From Pararoseomonas baculiformis (GTDB lineage Bacteria; Pseudomonadota; Alphaproteobacteria; Acetobacterales; Acetobacteraceae), in the NCBI RefSeq assembly GCF_017813395.1, contig NZ_JAGIZB010000010.1, positions 117,235 through 181,234 of the forward strand: a DNA stretch of 64,000 bases, in the 5' to 3' direction. The position numbers and the translations under genes are program-made. Positions within the stretch are counted from its first letter, which is position 1. Each line of letters begins with the position of its first letter. The notes beneath the pieces were generated by a model. That model was given only the letters and a program-made list of their open reading frames with translations. It was not told the origin of the DNA and did not search any database. Positions 8,332-17,728 of the stretch are shown one piece after another.

Positions 8332-9900
8332 TCAGTTGCCCTGGCGGCGAAGGAAGGTCGGGATGTCCAGCCCCATCCCATCCTCCTGCGGCTGCTGCAC
8401 GCGGGGTGCCGGGGCAGGGGCATGGGCCTGCGCCTGCTGCGGCCCTTCGGCACCGTCGGGCAGGGTGCGGCGCATGCCGCCAATGCCCGTGGCCCGGCGG
8501 AAGATGCCGCCCAGGCCGCCCGTGGGGGCCGGGGACTGCGGGGCCGGAGCCACGCGCGGCGCCGGGGCGGCGTGCAGCGGGGGCGCGGCAACCGGGGCGG
8601 CAGCCGGCAGCTCAGCCTGGGGCTCCGCCGTGTTGCGGGTGTCGATCATCGCCTCGCGGCGCATGCCCATGGGCAGGCGCGGGCCGGCATTCGGGCCCGG
8701 GGCGGGCACCGAGGCAGCCGGGGCCATCGGCGCCGGGCGCGGGGCGCCCACCACCGGAGCCGGACGGCCGGCCGTGCCGGGCTGCATGCCGGCGGGGCGC
8801 ATGCCCGGCACGTTCGGGGCGCCGAGAGGGCCGCTGGCCTGGCCACCCATGCCCTGCACCGGGGCGCCGCCGCCAATGGCCACCACCCGCGCGGGCTCGG
8901 CCTGCACGGCCTCGGCCTGCTGGTCCTGCACCGCGTCGATGCCGGTGGCGACGACGGAAACCCGCAGGCGGCCGTTCAGCGTCTCGTCCACCGAGGTGCC
9001 GAAGATGATGTTCGCATCCTCGTCCACCTCGCGGCGGATGCGGTTCGCGGCCTCATCGACCTCGAACAGCGTCATGTCGTAGCCGCCGGTGATGTTGATC
9101 AGCACGCCGCGGGCACCGCGCATGGAGGTGTCCTCCAGCAGCGGGTTGCTGATCGCGGCCTCGGACGCCTTGACCGCGCGGTCCTCGCCCTCGGCCTCGC
9201 CCGTGCCCATCATCGCCTTGCCCATCTCGGCCATGACGGTGCGGATATCGGCGAAGTCCAGGTTCACGAGGCCCGGGTTCGTCATCAGGTCGGACACGCC
9301 GCGCACGCCCATGTAGAGGACGTCGTCGGCCATCTTGAAGGCCTCGGCGAAGGTCGTCCGCTCATTGGCCTTTCGGAAGAGGTTCTGGTTCGGGACGATG
9401 ATCAGCGTATCGACATACTGCTGAAGCTCCTCCAGTCCCTGCTCCGCCGCGCGCTTGCGCTTCGGGCCCTCGAAGTCGAAGGGGCGCGTCACCACGCCAA
9501 CCGTCAGCACGCCGCGCTCGCGCGCCATGCGGGCGATGACCGGCGCCGCCCCCGTGCCGGTGCCGCCGCCCATGCCGGCGGTGATGAAGATCATGTGCAC
9601 GCCTTCAAGGTGGCGGGCGAGGTCCTCGGTGGCCTCCTCCGCCGCCGCGCGGCCGATCTCGGGCTTGGCGCCGGCGCCAAGCCCCTGCGTCAGATGCGGG
9701 CCAAGCTGCACGCGGCGCTCGGCGCGGCTGTTCACCAGCTGCTGTGCATCGGTGTTCGCGACAAGGAACTCGACCCCTTCGAGCCCCATGCCGATCATGT
9801 TGTTCACCGCGTTGCAGCCCGCGCCACCAACGCCGATGACCGTGATCCGCGGCGTAAAGTCGGTGTGCTGCTGACGCGGGATGGTCAGGTTCAGCGTCAT
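8332..9900 (-). CDS. ftsZ: Cell division GTPase FtsZ
   Basis: FtsZ is the tubulin-like GTPase that forms the division ring. In the 522-residue sequence the GTP-binding signature GGGTGTG is at 111-117, the N-terminal [15 protein letters not shown] segment binds the nucleotide, and the catalytic T7 loop is NLDFAD at about 213-218. A Pro/Ala/Met-rich linker of about 170 residues follows the globular core, longer than in E. coli but common in alphaproteobacteria. The extreme C-terminus, [11 protein letters not shown], is the conserved peptide that binds FtsA and other partners. It is the last gene of the dcw cluster, 58 bp after ftsA. Confidence 0.98.
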   Translation of the reverse strand: MTLNLTIPRQQHTDFTPRITVIGVGGAGCNAVNNMIGMGLEGVEFLVANTDAQQLVNSRAERRVQLGPHLTQGLGAGAKPEIGRAAAEEATEDLARHLEGVHMIFITAGMGGGTGTGAAPVIARMARERGVLTVGVVTRPFDFEGPKRKRAAEQGLEELQQYVDTLIIVPNQNLFRKANERTTFAEAFKMADDVLYMGVRGVSDLMTNPGLVNLDFADIRTVMAEMGKAMMGTGEAEGEDRAVKASEAAISNPLLEDTSMRGARGVLINITGGYDMTLFEVDEAANRIRREVDEDANIIFGTSVDETLNGRLRVSVVATGIDAVQDQQAEAVQAEPARVVAIGGGAPVQGMGGQASGPLGAPNVPGMRPAGMQPGTAGRPAPVVGAPRPAPMAPAASVPAPGPNAGPRLPMGMRREAMIDTRNTAEPQAELPAAAPVAAPPLHAAPAPRVAPAPQSPAPTGGLGGIFRRATGIGGMRRTLPDGAEGPQQAQAHAPAPAPRVQQPQEDGMGLDIPTFLRRQGN

Positions 9901-9958
9901 CGTTCCAGGCCCCCTTCGAAGACGCGTTGAATGCGAATCGCCCCCAAGCCCTTATGCA

Positions 9959-11260
9959 TCACACACGGTCCCGGAGCCAATTGACGAAACGCGCGAAAAC
10001 ACCGCGCGATCCCTGTGTTGCATAATCGAAATCCAGCGCCGGCCTCCCCTCGCCGCCGCCCCAGGCCAGCAGGCCCAGGGTGGTGGCGAAACCGGGCGCA
10101 TGGAACGCTTCCGGCAATCCCCGGATCGGCGCGGGGCGGCCCAGCCGCACCTGCCGCCCGAGAATCCGCGCCGCCGCCTCGCGCACGCCGACAAGCTGGC
10201 TCGCGCCGCCCGTCAGCACCACGCGCTGCCCGGCCTCGGGGCCGATATTCGCCTCCGCCAGCCTGTCCCGGATCAGCTCCAGCGTCTCTTCCACACGGGG
10301 GCGGATGATGGAGAGCATCAGGGCGCGCGGCACGCGGGAGAGGATTTCCCCCTCCTCCCCCAGTTGGGAGAGGGAGAGCATCTCGCGCTCGTCCTCGATG
10401 GTGCCGATCATGCTGCCATGCATGGTCTTCAGCCGCTCCGCCTGGTCGAGCGGGGTGGAAAGGCCGCGGGCCAGGTCATTCGTCACCTGCCAGCCGCCCA
10501 CCGGAATCTGCGCCGTGTGGACGAGATTGCCCTCATGCAGCACGGCGAGCGAGGTGGTGCCCCCGCCCATGTCGATGAGCACCGTGCCAAGCTCCCGCTC
10601 GTCGTCCGAAAGCGCGGAGAGGGCGGCGGAATAGGGAGCGGAAACCGGTTCCTCGACCTCCAGGTCGCAGCGCGCGAGGCAGGTGCCGAGGTTGCGCAGC
10701 GAGGCCGAGGCGGCATCCACCACATGCAGCCGCGCCCCCAGGCTCTCGCAGATCATGCCGCGCGGGTCGCCGACGCCGGGCGTGGCGTCCAGGGTGAAGT
10801 TCAGCGGCAGGGCATGCACAGCCTCGCGCCCCTCCTCCGCCATGCGGCGCCGGCCCTCGGCCACGATGGCGCGCAGATCCGCCTCCGTCGCCGCCCGGCC
10901 GCCGATCGTCCATTGCACATGGTGCTGGCGGCTCTGCGGCTGGCCGCAGGAGAGGTTGACGATGACGCCGGAAAGCTTCGTGTCCGCCATCTCCTCGGCC
11001 TGGGCCACGGCGGCGCGGATGGCGCGCTCGGCATCGCCCAGGTCGATGATGTTGCCGCCCTTCACGCCCTGAGAGCGCTGCCAGCCATAGCCCAGGGCAC
11101 GCGCCATCCCGTCCGGCTCGATCCGCGCGATGATGCAGACGACCTTCGTGCTGCCGATATCCAGCACGCCGAAATTGCCCATCCGCGCGCGGGGATGGCG
11201 GGCGCGGGGCGGCGCCAGGCCGGGGCCTGCCCCATCGGGCGTGCGGGGCAGGGCGTTCAC
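9959..11260 (-). CDS. ftsA: Cell division protein FtsA (actin-like membrane tether)
   Basis: FtsA is an actin-like ATPase that attaches FtsZ filaments to the inner membrane. The 433-residue product has the actin phosphate-1 motif in FGVLDIGSTKVV, phosphate-2 in VLIDMGGGTTSLAV, the adenosine motif near VVLTGGASQLVG, and a C-terminal amphipathic helix (FARFVNWLRDRV) that acts as membrane anchor. About 27 residues rich in Pro and Arg precede the core. The start overlaps the ftsQ stop by 4 nt (11257-11260), which supports this start and translational coupling. Confidence 0.96.
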   Translation of the reverse strand: MNALPRTPDGAGPGLAPPRARHPRARMGNFGVLDIGSTKVVCIIARIEPDGMARALGYGWQRSQGVKGGNIIDLGDAERAIRAAVAQAEEMADTKLSGVIVNLSCGQPQSRQHHVQWTIGGRAATEADLRAIVAEGRRRMAEEGREAVHALPLNFTLDATPGVGDPRGMICESLGARLHVVDAASASLRNLGTCLARCDLEVEEPVSAPYSAALSALSDDERELGTVLIDMGGGTTSLAVLHEGNLVHTAQIPVGGWQVTNDLARGLSTPLDQAERLKTMHGSMIGTIEDEREMLSLSQLGEEGEILSRVPRALMLSIIRPRVEETLELIRDRLAEANIGPEAGQRVVLTGGASQLVGVREAAARILGRQVRLGRPAPIRGLPEAFHAPGFATTLGLLAWGGGEGRPALDFDYATQGSRGVFARFVNWLRDRV

Positions 11261-12147
11261 CCGTTCCTCCCGGCCCGGGCGCGGGTCGCGGGCGGGGTGG
11301 CGGGTTCGGGCGAGGCGACCGGGCGCAGCACCAGCCGGTCCGGCAGGCGGAGGTCCACGGTCTGCATCGGCCGGTCCAGAAGCTGGTTCTGCCTGTGCAG
11401 CTCGGCCAGCCGCTGGATCGCCGCCTCCTCATGCCCCTCGGGCAGCAGCACATCCGTTCCGCTGTGCAGGCGGAGATTCCAGCGCCGCTCGCCGATCCGC
11501 ACCAGCGCCTGGGTGCGTGCCTGCACATCCGGCGCCTCGCGCAGCAGGTCGTGCAGCGCCGCGGCCGCCTTCTCCGCCCCGGGCCCGACGATCAGGGGCA
11601 GGGGGCCGAAGGCGTCCAGCCTGTCCGTGGCCACGATCCGGCCCTCGCGGTCCACGATGGCGAAGCGGCCGCTGTTCTGCCAGATGGCGAAGGGGGCGCG
11701 CTCCTTCACCCGCACCAGGATCACGCCGGAGAGGTGCCGCTGCACCTCCGCCTCCTCAATCCAGGCCACGGCCTCCAGCCTCTCCCGCGCGGCGGCGGGG
11801 GCGAAGCCGAGCACCGGGTCGCCCGGGCGCACATCCAGTGCGCGGCGCAGCAGCGCGGGCGGGGTGTTCCGCACGCCTTCCAGCCGGACCTCGCTGACCA
11901 CCAGCCCGCCGACGCGCGCGCCGATGCTGGCCATGGCGCCATCCAGCGCCGAGGAGAGCCGGCTGGCCGGATCCAGGCTCGCCACCCAGACCGCCGCCAC
12001 GCCGCAGAGGCCGAGCAGCGCGGCGATCTTGCCGGCCGGCCGAAGCAGCGCCTTGCGGCGGCGCATCCAGAGGCGCAGCGCGCTGGGGCGAACCGGCTCG
12101 GGCGGGGCGGGGCGGGCGCGGACGCCCGCGGAAAGCTTACGCGGCAT
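11257..12147 (-). CDS. ftsQ: Cell division protein FtsQ
   Basis: FtsQ is a bitopic inner-membrane protein that links early and late division proteins through FtsB and FtsL. The 296-residue product has a basic cytoplasmic part, one membrane helix (about residues 38-58, IAALLGLCGVAAVWVASL), a POTRA domain beginning at VSEVRLEGVRNTPP, and the FtsQ/DivIB domain. I placed the start at 12147, where ATG overlaps the end of ddl by 11 nt; the in-frame ATG at 12183 would overlap ddl further and adds 12 residues without conserved features. Confidence 0.92.
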   Translation of the reverse strand: MPRKLSAGVRARPAPPEPVRPSALRLWMRRRKALLRPAGKIAALLGLCGVAAVWVASLDPASRLSSALDGAMASIGARVGGLVVSEVRLEGVRNTPPALLRRALDVRPGDPVLGFAPAAARERLEAVAWIEEAEVQRHLSGVILVRVKERAPFAIWQNSGRFAIVDREGRIVATDRLDAFGPLPLIVGPGAEKAAAALHDLLREAPDVQARTQALVRIGERRWNLRLHSGTDVLLPEGHEEAAIQRLAELHRQNQLLDRPMQTVDLRLPDRLVLRPVASPEPATPPATRARAGRNG

Positions 12148-13090
12148 CGCGCATGCCCTTCGCGCCGCGCTGGACGCCGTCATGCCGGGCCTGCCGCACC
12201 ATCCAGGCGCAAAGCTCGGGGAAGGAGATGCCGCGATAGGCCGCCTGTTCCGGCACCAGGGAGGTGGGCGTCATCCCGGGCTGGGTGTTCACCTCCAGCA
12301 GGATCAGCCCCTCGGCGCCAGGCTTCGAATCATCCCAGCGGAAATCGGAACGGCTGATGCCGCGGCAGCCCAGCGCCGCATGGGCGGCCACGGCCACCGC
12401 CATCGCGCGGTCCCGCACCTCGTCGGGAACGGGGGCCGGGATGGTGTGGCGGGATCCGCCATCGGCGTATTTCGCGTCGTAGTCGTAGAAGGCATGGCCG
12501 GTGGCGATTTCCGTCACCGCCAGGGGGCGGTCCTCCATCACCGCGACGGTCAGTTCCTTTCCGGGGATGAAGGGCTCGGCGATGATCTCGCCCCAGCGCC
12601 AGCCCGCCGCGATCTCGGCGCGCCGGTTGTCGCGCTCGCGCAGGATATGCACGCCGACCGAGGACCCCTCGCGCAGCGGCTTCACCACATAGGGCAGGGG
12701 GAGGGGATCGGCATCGGCCAGCTCCGCCGCGTCGAGCAGACGGTGCGGCGCCACCGGCAGGCCGGCCGCCGCGAAGGCCGCCTTCGCCGCCGCCTTGTCC
12801 ATCGCCACAGCGGAGGCGCGCAGCCCCGAATGCGTGTAGGGGATGCCCATCCAGTCCAGCACGCCCTGGATCGAGCCATCCTCGCCGAAACGACCGTGCA
12901 GGGCATTGAACACGACATCGGGGCGGGAGGCCGCGATGCCGGAGACCACCGCGCCGAGATCCGGGCCGGGATCCAGCGTGGTCACCTCGAACCCCGCCTC
13001 GCGCAGGGCGGATGCGATTTCGCGGCCGGAGGAGAGAGACACCTCCCGCTCGTTGGAGAGGCCGCCCAGAAGGACCGTGACGCGCGTCAT
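12137..13090 (-). CDS. ddl: D-alanine--D-alanine ligase
   Basis: Ddl is an ATP-grasp enzyme that joins two D-alanines for the peptidoglycan stem peptide. The 317-residue protein starts with VTVLLGGLSNEREVSLSSG, has FNALHGRFGEDGSIQG, the ATP-grasp loop PLREGSSVGV, and the metal-binding end LLEVNTQPGMTPTSL. In the latter, the second-substrate region NTQPGMT is intact. The ATG at 13090 overlaps the murB stop by 4 nt and puts the core at the N-terminus; an earlier ATG at 13123 is less likely. The short DdlB form within the dcw cluster is typical of proteobacteria. Confidence 0.95.
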   Translation of the reverse strand: MTRVTVLLGGLSNEREVSLSSGREIASALREAGFEVTTLDPGPDLGAVVSGIAASRPDVVFNALHGRFGEDGSIQGVLDWMGIPYTHSGLRASAVAMDKAAAKAAFAAAGLPVAPHRLLDAAELADADPLPLPYVVKPLREGSSVGVHILRERDNRRAEIAAGWRWGEIIAEPFIPGKELTVAVMEDRPLAVTEIATGHAFYDYDAKYADGGSRHTIPAPVPDEVRDRAMAVAVAAHAALGCRGISRSDFRWDDSKPGAEGLILLEVNTQPGMTPTSLVPEQAAYRGISFPELCAWMVRQARHDGVQRGAKGMRDAA

Positions 13091-13992
13091 GCGGAACGCT
13101 CCCCGATGCGCTTGATTTCCCATTCCAGGGAGATGCCGGAATGGGCGAGCACGGCGGCACGCACCGCCTCGCCCAGATCCTCCAGATCGGCCGCGGTCGC
13201 GTCGCCGGTGTTCAGGAGGAAGTTGCAGTGCTTCTCGCTCACCTGCGCGCCGCCGAGGCTCCTGCCCCGGCAGCCCGCGGCATCGATCAAGGCCCAGGCC
13301 TTCTGGCCGGGCGGATTGGCGAAGGTGGAGCCGCCGGTGCGCGCCCGCACGGGCTGCGTCGCCTCGCGGCTCTCGCGGATCGCGGCCATGCGGGCGGCGA
13401 TCGCCTCCTTGTCGCCGGGCACGGCGTGAAAGCGTGCCCGCACCACCACGCCACCAGGGGGAAGCTGCGAGCGGCGGTAGGAAAGGCGGAGTTCGGCGGT
13501 GCGCACGCGCAGCAGCCCGTCCACGGTCGCGATCTCGGCCCAGTCCAGCCGGTCCGCCACCTCGGCGCCATAGGCACCAGCATTCATCGCGACCGCGCCA
13601 CCGATAGCGCCGGGGATGCCCGAAAGGAACTCCAGCCCGGAGAGCCCGGCCGCCGCCGCATGCTCGGCCACGGTCGCGTCCAGCGCCGCCGCGCCGGCCA
13701 CCACGCCGTCACCCTCCACCACCACGTCGCCAAAGCCGCGGGCGAGGCGCAGCACGATGCCGCGCACCCCGCCATCCCGGATGATGAGGTTGGAGGCCGC
13801 GCCGATCACGGTGATCGGGGCCTCGGCCCGCCGCAGCAGGCGCAGCAGGTCGTCGGTATCGGCCGGGCGGACGAGCCAGTCCGCCGCCCCGCCCACGCGG
13901 AACCAGGTGCCCGCCCCCAGCGGCGCCCCGGCCTGCACGCGCCCGCGCAGGGGGGGAAGGGGGCCTTCCGTCATGGAGACGGAAGCGCTCAT
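13087..13992 (-). CDS. murB: UDP-N-acetylenolpyruvoylglucosamine reductase MurB
   Basis: MurB is the FAD- and NADPH-dependent enzyme that makes UDP-MurNAc. The 301-residue sequence shows [15 protein letters not shown], the FAD-binding segment [35 protein letters not shown], the serine general-acid motif GGSTFANP, and the C-terminal EIKRIGE with the active Glu. The absence of a long mid-insertion marks it as a type II MurB. Both ends overlap neighbours by 4 nt (murC and ddl). Confidence 0.96.
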   Translation of the reverse strand: MSASVSMTEGPLPPLRGRVQAGAPLGAGTWFRVGGAADWLVRPADTDDLLRLLRRAEAPITVIGAASNLIIRDGGVRGIVLRLARGFGDVVVEGDGVVAGAAALDATVAEHAAAAGLSGLEFLSGIPGAIGGAVAMNAGAYGAEVADRLDWAEIATVDGLLRVRTAELRLSYRRSQLPPGGVVVRARFHAVPGDKEAIAARMAAIRESREATQPVRARTGGSTFANPPGQKAWALIDAAGCRGRSLGGAQVSEKHCNFLLNTGDATAADLEDLGEAVRAAVLAHSGISLEWEIKRIGERSA

Positions 13993-15431
13993 GCGGCGCC
14001 CTTGATCCGGCGCGGGCCGGACTTGGCCTGCAGCTCCGCCAGCTGCGCCGGCAAGGCATGCGCCCAGTTCGTGATGTTGCCCGCGCCGAGGCAGACCACG
14101 TAATCCCCCGGCCGCGCGATGGCGTGCACCATCTCCGCCAGGTGGTCGGGGCTGGAAAGCGGCACCACGCTGCGATGCCCATGGGCGCGCAGCCCTTCCA
14201 CCAGCGCATCCTTGTCGCGGTTCTCGATGGGCTGCTCGCCCGCCGCATAGACATCGGCCACGATCACCGTGCCCGCATCGTTCATGCAGGTGCAGAACTC
14301 GTCGAACAGCGCATCCAGCCGCGAATAGCGGTGCGGCTGCACCACCGCGACGACATCCCGCGCGCCGGCCTGCCGCGCCGCCTTCAGCACGGCGGCGATC
14401 TCCACGGGATGGTGGCCGTAATCATCGATCACCGTGATGCCGCCGGCCTCGCCCGCCCTGGTGAAGCGGCGCTTCACGCCCTTGAACCCGGCCAGCGCCA
14501 TGCGGATCGTCTCCTCCGGCACCTCCATCTCCACGCCGATGGCGATGGCCGCCAGGGCGTTGAGGACGTTGTGCTGGCCCAGCATCGGCAGGCGGAAGGG
14601 CTTGAAGGCGCGGGAGCGGCGGGAGACGCGGTCCTGGACCACCACCTCGAAGGTGGCACCCATGCGGTCCGTGATCACGCGCTCGGCACGCACATCGGCC
14701 TGGGGCGAGAAGCCATAGGTGATCAGGCGGCGGTCCGAGAGGCGCGGGATCATCGCCTGCACCTCGGGGTGGTCCGCGCAGAGCACCGCGAAGCCATAGA
14801 AGGGGATGTTGCCGACGAACTGGGCGTAGCCCTCCTTCATCGCATCCGCCGTGCCCCAGTGGTCCAGATGCTCGGCATCCATGTTGGTGACCACGGCGAC
14901 CACGGCGGGCAGCTTCAGGAAGGAGCCGTCGCTCTCATCGGCCTCGACCACCATCCACTCGCCGGCACCCAGGCGCGTGTTGGTGCCATAGGCGTTGACG
15001 ATGCCGCCATTGATGACGGTGGGGTCGATCTTCGCGGCCTCGAGCACGCAGGCGACGAGGCTGGTGGTGGTGGTCTTGCCGTGGGTGCCGCCCACCGCGA
15101 TGGACCATTTCAGGCGCATCAGCTCGGCCAGCATTTCGGCGCGGCGCACCACCGGCAGGAAGCGCGTGCGCGCCGCCTGGACCTCTGGATTATCCTTCTT
15201 CACCGCCGAGGAGATGACGACGACCTGTGCCTCGCCCAGGTTCGCGGCGTCATGTCCGATCGTGACGGGAATGCCCGCTTCCCGCAGGCGCGTGACATTG
15301 TAGCCTTCGGCGATGTCGCTGCCCTGCACCTGGTAGCCCAGGTTGTGCAGGACCTCCGCGATGCCGGACATGCCGATGCCGCCAATGCCGACGAAATGGA
15401 TAGGGCCGATATTCAGCGGCAGGGCGCGCAT
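13989..15431 (-). CDS. murC: UDP-N-acetylmuramate--L-alanine ligase MurC
   Basis: MurC adds L-alanine to UDP-MurNAc. In the 480-residue protein the N-terminal domain begins [16 protein letters not shown], the ATP-binding P-loop is GTHGKT at residues 115-120, and the central domain contains [24 protein letters not shown] and [10 protein letters not shown]. The C-terminal part has [15 protein letters not shown] and QPHRYSR. It follows murG with a 3-nt gap and overlaps murB by 4 nt. Confidence 0.97.
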   Translation of the reverse strand: MRALPLNIGPIHFVGIGGIGMSGIAEVLHNLGYQVQGSDIAEGYNVTRLREAGIPVTIGHDAANLGEAQVVVISSAVKKDNPEVQAARTRFLPVVRRAEMLAELMRLKWSIAVGGTHGKTTTTSLVACVLEAAKIDPTVINGGIVNAYGTNTRLGAGEWMVVEADESDGSFLKLPAVVAVVTNMDAEHLDHWGTADAMKEGYAQFVGNIPFYGFAVLCADHPEVQAMIPRLSDRRLITYGFSPQADVRAERVITDRMGATFEVVVQDRVSRRSRAFKPFRLPMLGQHNVLNALAAIAIGVEMEVPEETIRMALAGFKGVKRRFTRAGEAGGITVIDDYGHHPVEIAAVLKAARQAGARDVVAVVQPHRYSRLDALFDEFCTCMNDAGTVIVADVYAAGEQPIENRDKDALVEGLRAHGHRSVVPLSSPDHLAEMVHAIARPGDYVVCLGAGNITNWAHALPAQLAELQAKSGPRRIKGAA

Positions 15432-15434
15432 GAT

Positions 15435-16577
15435 CTAGGCTGCCTTCCCCAGGGAGGATTGCTGCGGCATTTCGGCCACAAGGGAGAGAACACGGTCGGC
15501 CAGCCTCGCGGCCGCGTCCGGTCTTCCGAGAAGTGCCGCAGCCCGGGCCGCTTCGTCCAGGGTTTCCGGAGCGTTCAGGCGATTTTTCAGCGCCGCCGCA
15601 AGGGATTCCGCCGTGAAGCTGCCTTGGAACATCAGTTCCGCGGCACCGGACGCCGAAAGGGAACGGGCGTTCTCGGTTTGGTGGTCGTCGATCGCGTGGG
15701 GCAGGGGCACCAGGATGCTCGGCCGCCCGGCGCAGGCGATCTCGGCCACGGTGGAAGCGCCGGCCCGGGCGATCACCAGATGCGCCGCGCGGTAGAGCGC
15801 CTCCACATCGCTGAAGAAGGGCGCCAGCTCGGCCCTTACGCCTGCCGCGGCATAGGCGGCGCGGGTGCGGTCGAGATCCTCTTTCCGGCATTGCTGCACC
15901 ACCTGGATGCGGCGCCGCAGCTCCGGTTCAAGGAGGGCGATGGCGGGCGGCACCACATCGGCGAAGATCCGCGCGCCGAGGGATCCACCGAGCACGAGGA
16001 TCCGCATCACCTGGTCCGGCGGTTCATAGCCCTGGCCATGCAGCGCCGTGATCGCCGGGCGCACCGGATTGCCCAGCACCTCCGCGCGCACGCCGCCCGG
16101 AACGCGCCCCGTGCCGCTGAAGCAGAGGGCAAGAAGATCCGCCCCGCGCGCCAGCGCCCGGTTCGCGCGGCCGAGCACCGCATTCTGCTCATGCAGCACC
16201 ACGACAGGCCGGCGCGCCGCCGGCAGCAGCCGCGCTGCGACCAGCGGGGGCACGGAAGGATAGCCGCCAAAACCCACCACGGCGGAGGGACGGATATCCG
16301 ACAGCAACCGGCGCGCTTCCATGGCGCCCCGCGCCAGCGCCAGCACACCGCGCGCCGCGCCCAGCATCCCATGCCCCGCCAGCCCCGAGCCCTTCAGCAC
16401 GAAGCGCTCCGCATGGGCGAAGACCGGGCTCGCATAGGCGGAGGACCGCGCATCCGTCATCAGCGCCACGCGCTCGCCGCGCCGGGTCAGTTCGGCGGCC
16501 AGCGCCTCGGCCGGGAAGAAGTGGCCTCCCGTGCCGCCGGCCGCGATCACGATGGGGCGCGGCTCGGCCCCCCTCAC
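15435..16577 (-). CDS. murG: UDP-GlcNAc transferase MurG
   Basis: MurG transfers GlcNAc from UDP-GlcNAc to lipid I on the inner face of the cytoplasmic membrane, forming lipid II. The 380-residue GT28 enzyme has the first glycine loop AAGGTGGHFFPAEALA, VVGFGGYPSVPP, VVLHEQNAVLGRANR, the C-domain loop LVLGGSLGARIFADVV, and the donor-binding segment HLVIARAGASTVAEIACAGRP. The start overlaps the ftsW stop by 4 nt. Confidence 0.97.
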   Translation of the reverse strand: MRGAEPRPIVIAAGGTGGHFFPAEALAAELTRRGERVALMTDARSSAYASPVFAHAERFVLKGSGLAGHGMLGAARGVLALARGAMEARRLLSDIRPSAVVGFGGYPSVPPLVAARLLPAARRPVVVLHEQNAVLGRANRALARGADLLALCFSGTGRVPGGVRAEVLGNPVRPAITALHGQGYEPPDQVMRILVLGGSLGARIFADVVPPAIALLEPELRRRIQVVQQCRKEDLDRTRAAYAAAGVRAELAPFFSDVEALYRAAHLVIARAGASTVAEIACAGRPSILVPLPHAIDDHQTENARSLSASGAAELMFQGSFTAESLAAALKNRLNAPETLDEAARAAALLGRPDAAARLADRVLSLVAEMPQQSSLGKAA

Positions 16578-17728
16578 CGGAAGCCTGCCTCCGCCGAGCC
16601 TTCCTCCGCCCGGCTCAGCCGCCGCCGCGTCAGCGCGAGAAGGAAGCCCATGCCCAGCGCGATGGCGATGACGGAGGAACCGCCATAGGAGACGAAGGGC
16701 AGGGTCATCCCCTTGGTCGGGATCAGGTGCAGCGAGGAGGCCATGTTCACGAAGGCCTGCAGCCCGAACTGCGTCAGCAGCCCCGTCGCGGCCAGGATCA
16801 CGTAGAGATCCGTCTCGGCCAGCAGCCGCATCAGCCCGCGCACCACCACGAAGGCGAAGAGGGCGAGGATGAACAGGCAGACGACGAGGCCGAACTCCTC
16901 CCCCACCACCGCATAGACGAAGTCCGCATGGGCGTCGGGCAGCACGTTCTTCATGCGGCCCTCGCCCGGGCCCACGCCCATCAGCCCGCCGGCGCCAAAG
17001 GCCTCCAGCGCCACATCCACCTGGTAGCTCGCCCCGCCCTCACCGAAGAGGAACTGGTCCACGCGCCGCTGCACATGGTGGAAGACGAAATAGGCGCCCA
17101 CCAGCCCCGAGGCGCCCAACCCGCCCAGCGCCAGCACCACGGCCATGTTGATGCCGGCGACGAAGACCTGGGCGAAGAACACGCTGCTGACCACCAGCAG
17201 CATGCCGATGTCGGGCTGGCGCTGCAGCACCACCGCCACGGCGGCATAGAGGCCGAGCACGGCGGCCCAGGCCATCCAGCCCTTGCGGCCCGCCGCCTTT
17301 GCCTCGGCGATGATCCAGGCGGCGACCACGGCGAAGCAGGGCTTGAGGAATTCGGAAGGCTGCAGCGAACCGAGCAGCGGGATGTTCAGCCAGCGGCGTG
17401 CGCCCTTCACCTCCGCGCCGATCACCAGCGTGGCGAAGGTCAGCACCAGCGCGCCCAGGAGGCCGAGCAGGGCCAGCCGCCGCACATTCTTCGGGCTGAG
17501 CAGCGAGACGCCCGCCATCACGGCCGCCGCGCCGGCCAGGAACAGCACCTGCTTGATGAAGAACATGTTGCGCGAGGAGGCGCCGATGCGCTCCGCCACG
17601 GCCGGCGCCGCGGCCAGCACCATCACATAGCCGAAGCAGACAAGGGTCAGCAGGGCCGCCAGGGTCCAGCGGTCCACGCTCCACCACCAGCGGCCCAGGG
17701 TGGAGGTGTCGGCGCGCGAAAGGGCCAT
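16574..17728 (-). CDS. ftsW: Septal peptidoglycan polymerase FtsW (SEDS family)
   Basis: FtsW is the SEDS glycosyltransferase that polymerises lipid II at the septum together with FtsI. The 384-residue protein has about ten membrane helices, starting near residue 22. Family landmarks are the QPSEFLKP segment, QRQPDIGMLL, the extracellular VGPGEGRMKNVLPDAHADFVYAVVGEEFG loop (split here for its key residues GEG and DFVF-like), and PTKGMTLPFVSYGGSS near the C-terminus. Its ATG shares one base with the murD stop codon (TGATG), a coupling junction. Confidence 0.96.
   Translation of the reverse strand: MALSRADTSTLGRWWWSVDRWTLAALLTLVCFGYVMVLAAAPAVAERIGASSRNMFFIKQVLFLAGAAAVMAGVSLLSPKNVRRLALLGLLGALVLTFATLVIGAEVKGARRWLNIPLLGSLQPSEFLKPCFAVVAAWIIAEAKAAGRKGWMAWAAVLGLYAAVAVVLQRQPDIGMLLVVSSVFFAQVFVAGINMAVVLALGGLGASGLVGAYFVFHHVQRRVDQFLFGEGGASYQVDVALEAFGAGGLMGVGPGEGRMKNVLPDAHADFVYAVVGEEFGLVVCLFILALFAFVVVRGLMRLLAETDLYVILAATGLLTQFGLQAFVNMASSLHLIPTKGMTLPFVSYGGSSVIAIALGMGFLLALTRRRLSRAEEGSAEAGFR

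Noticed and set aside
9881..13429. 1182-codon plus-strand frame antisense to ftsA, ftsQ and ddl
   Set aside because: Long only because high GC removes stop codons; composition is unlike a protein and real genes occupy the other strand.
14058..16688. 876-codon plus-strand frame antisense to murC and murG
   Set aside because: No recognisable domain; shadow of conserved genes.
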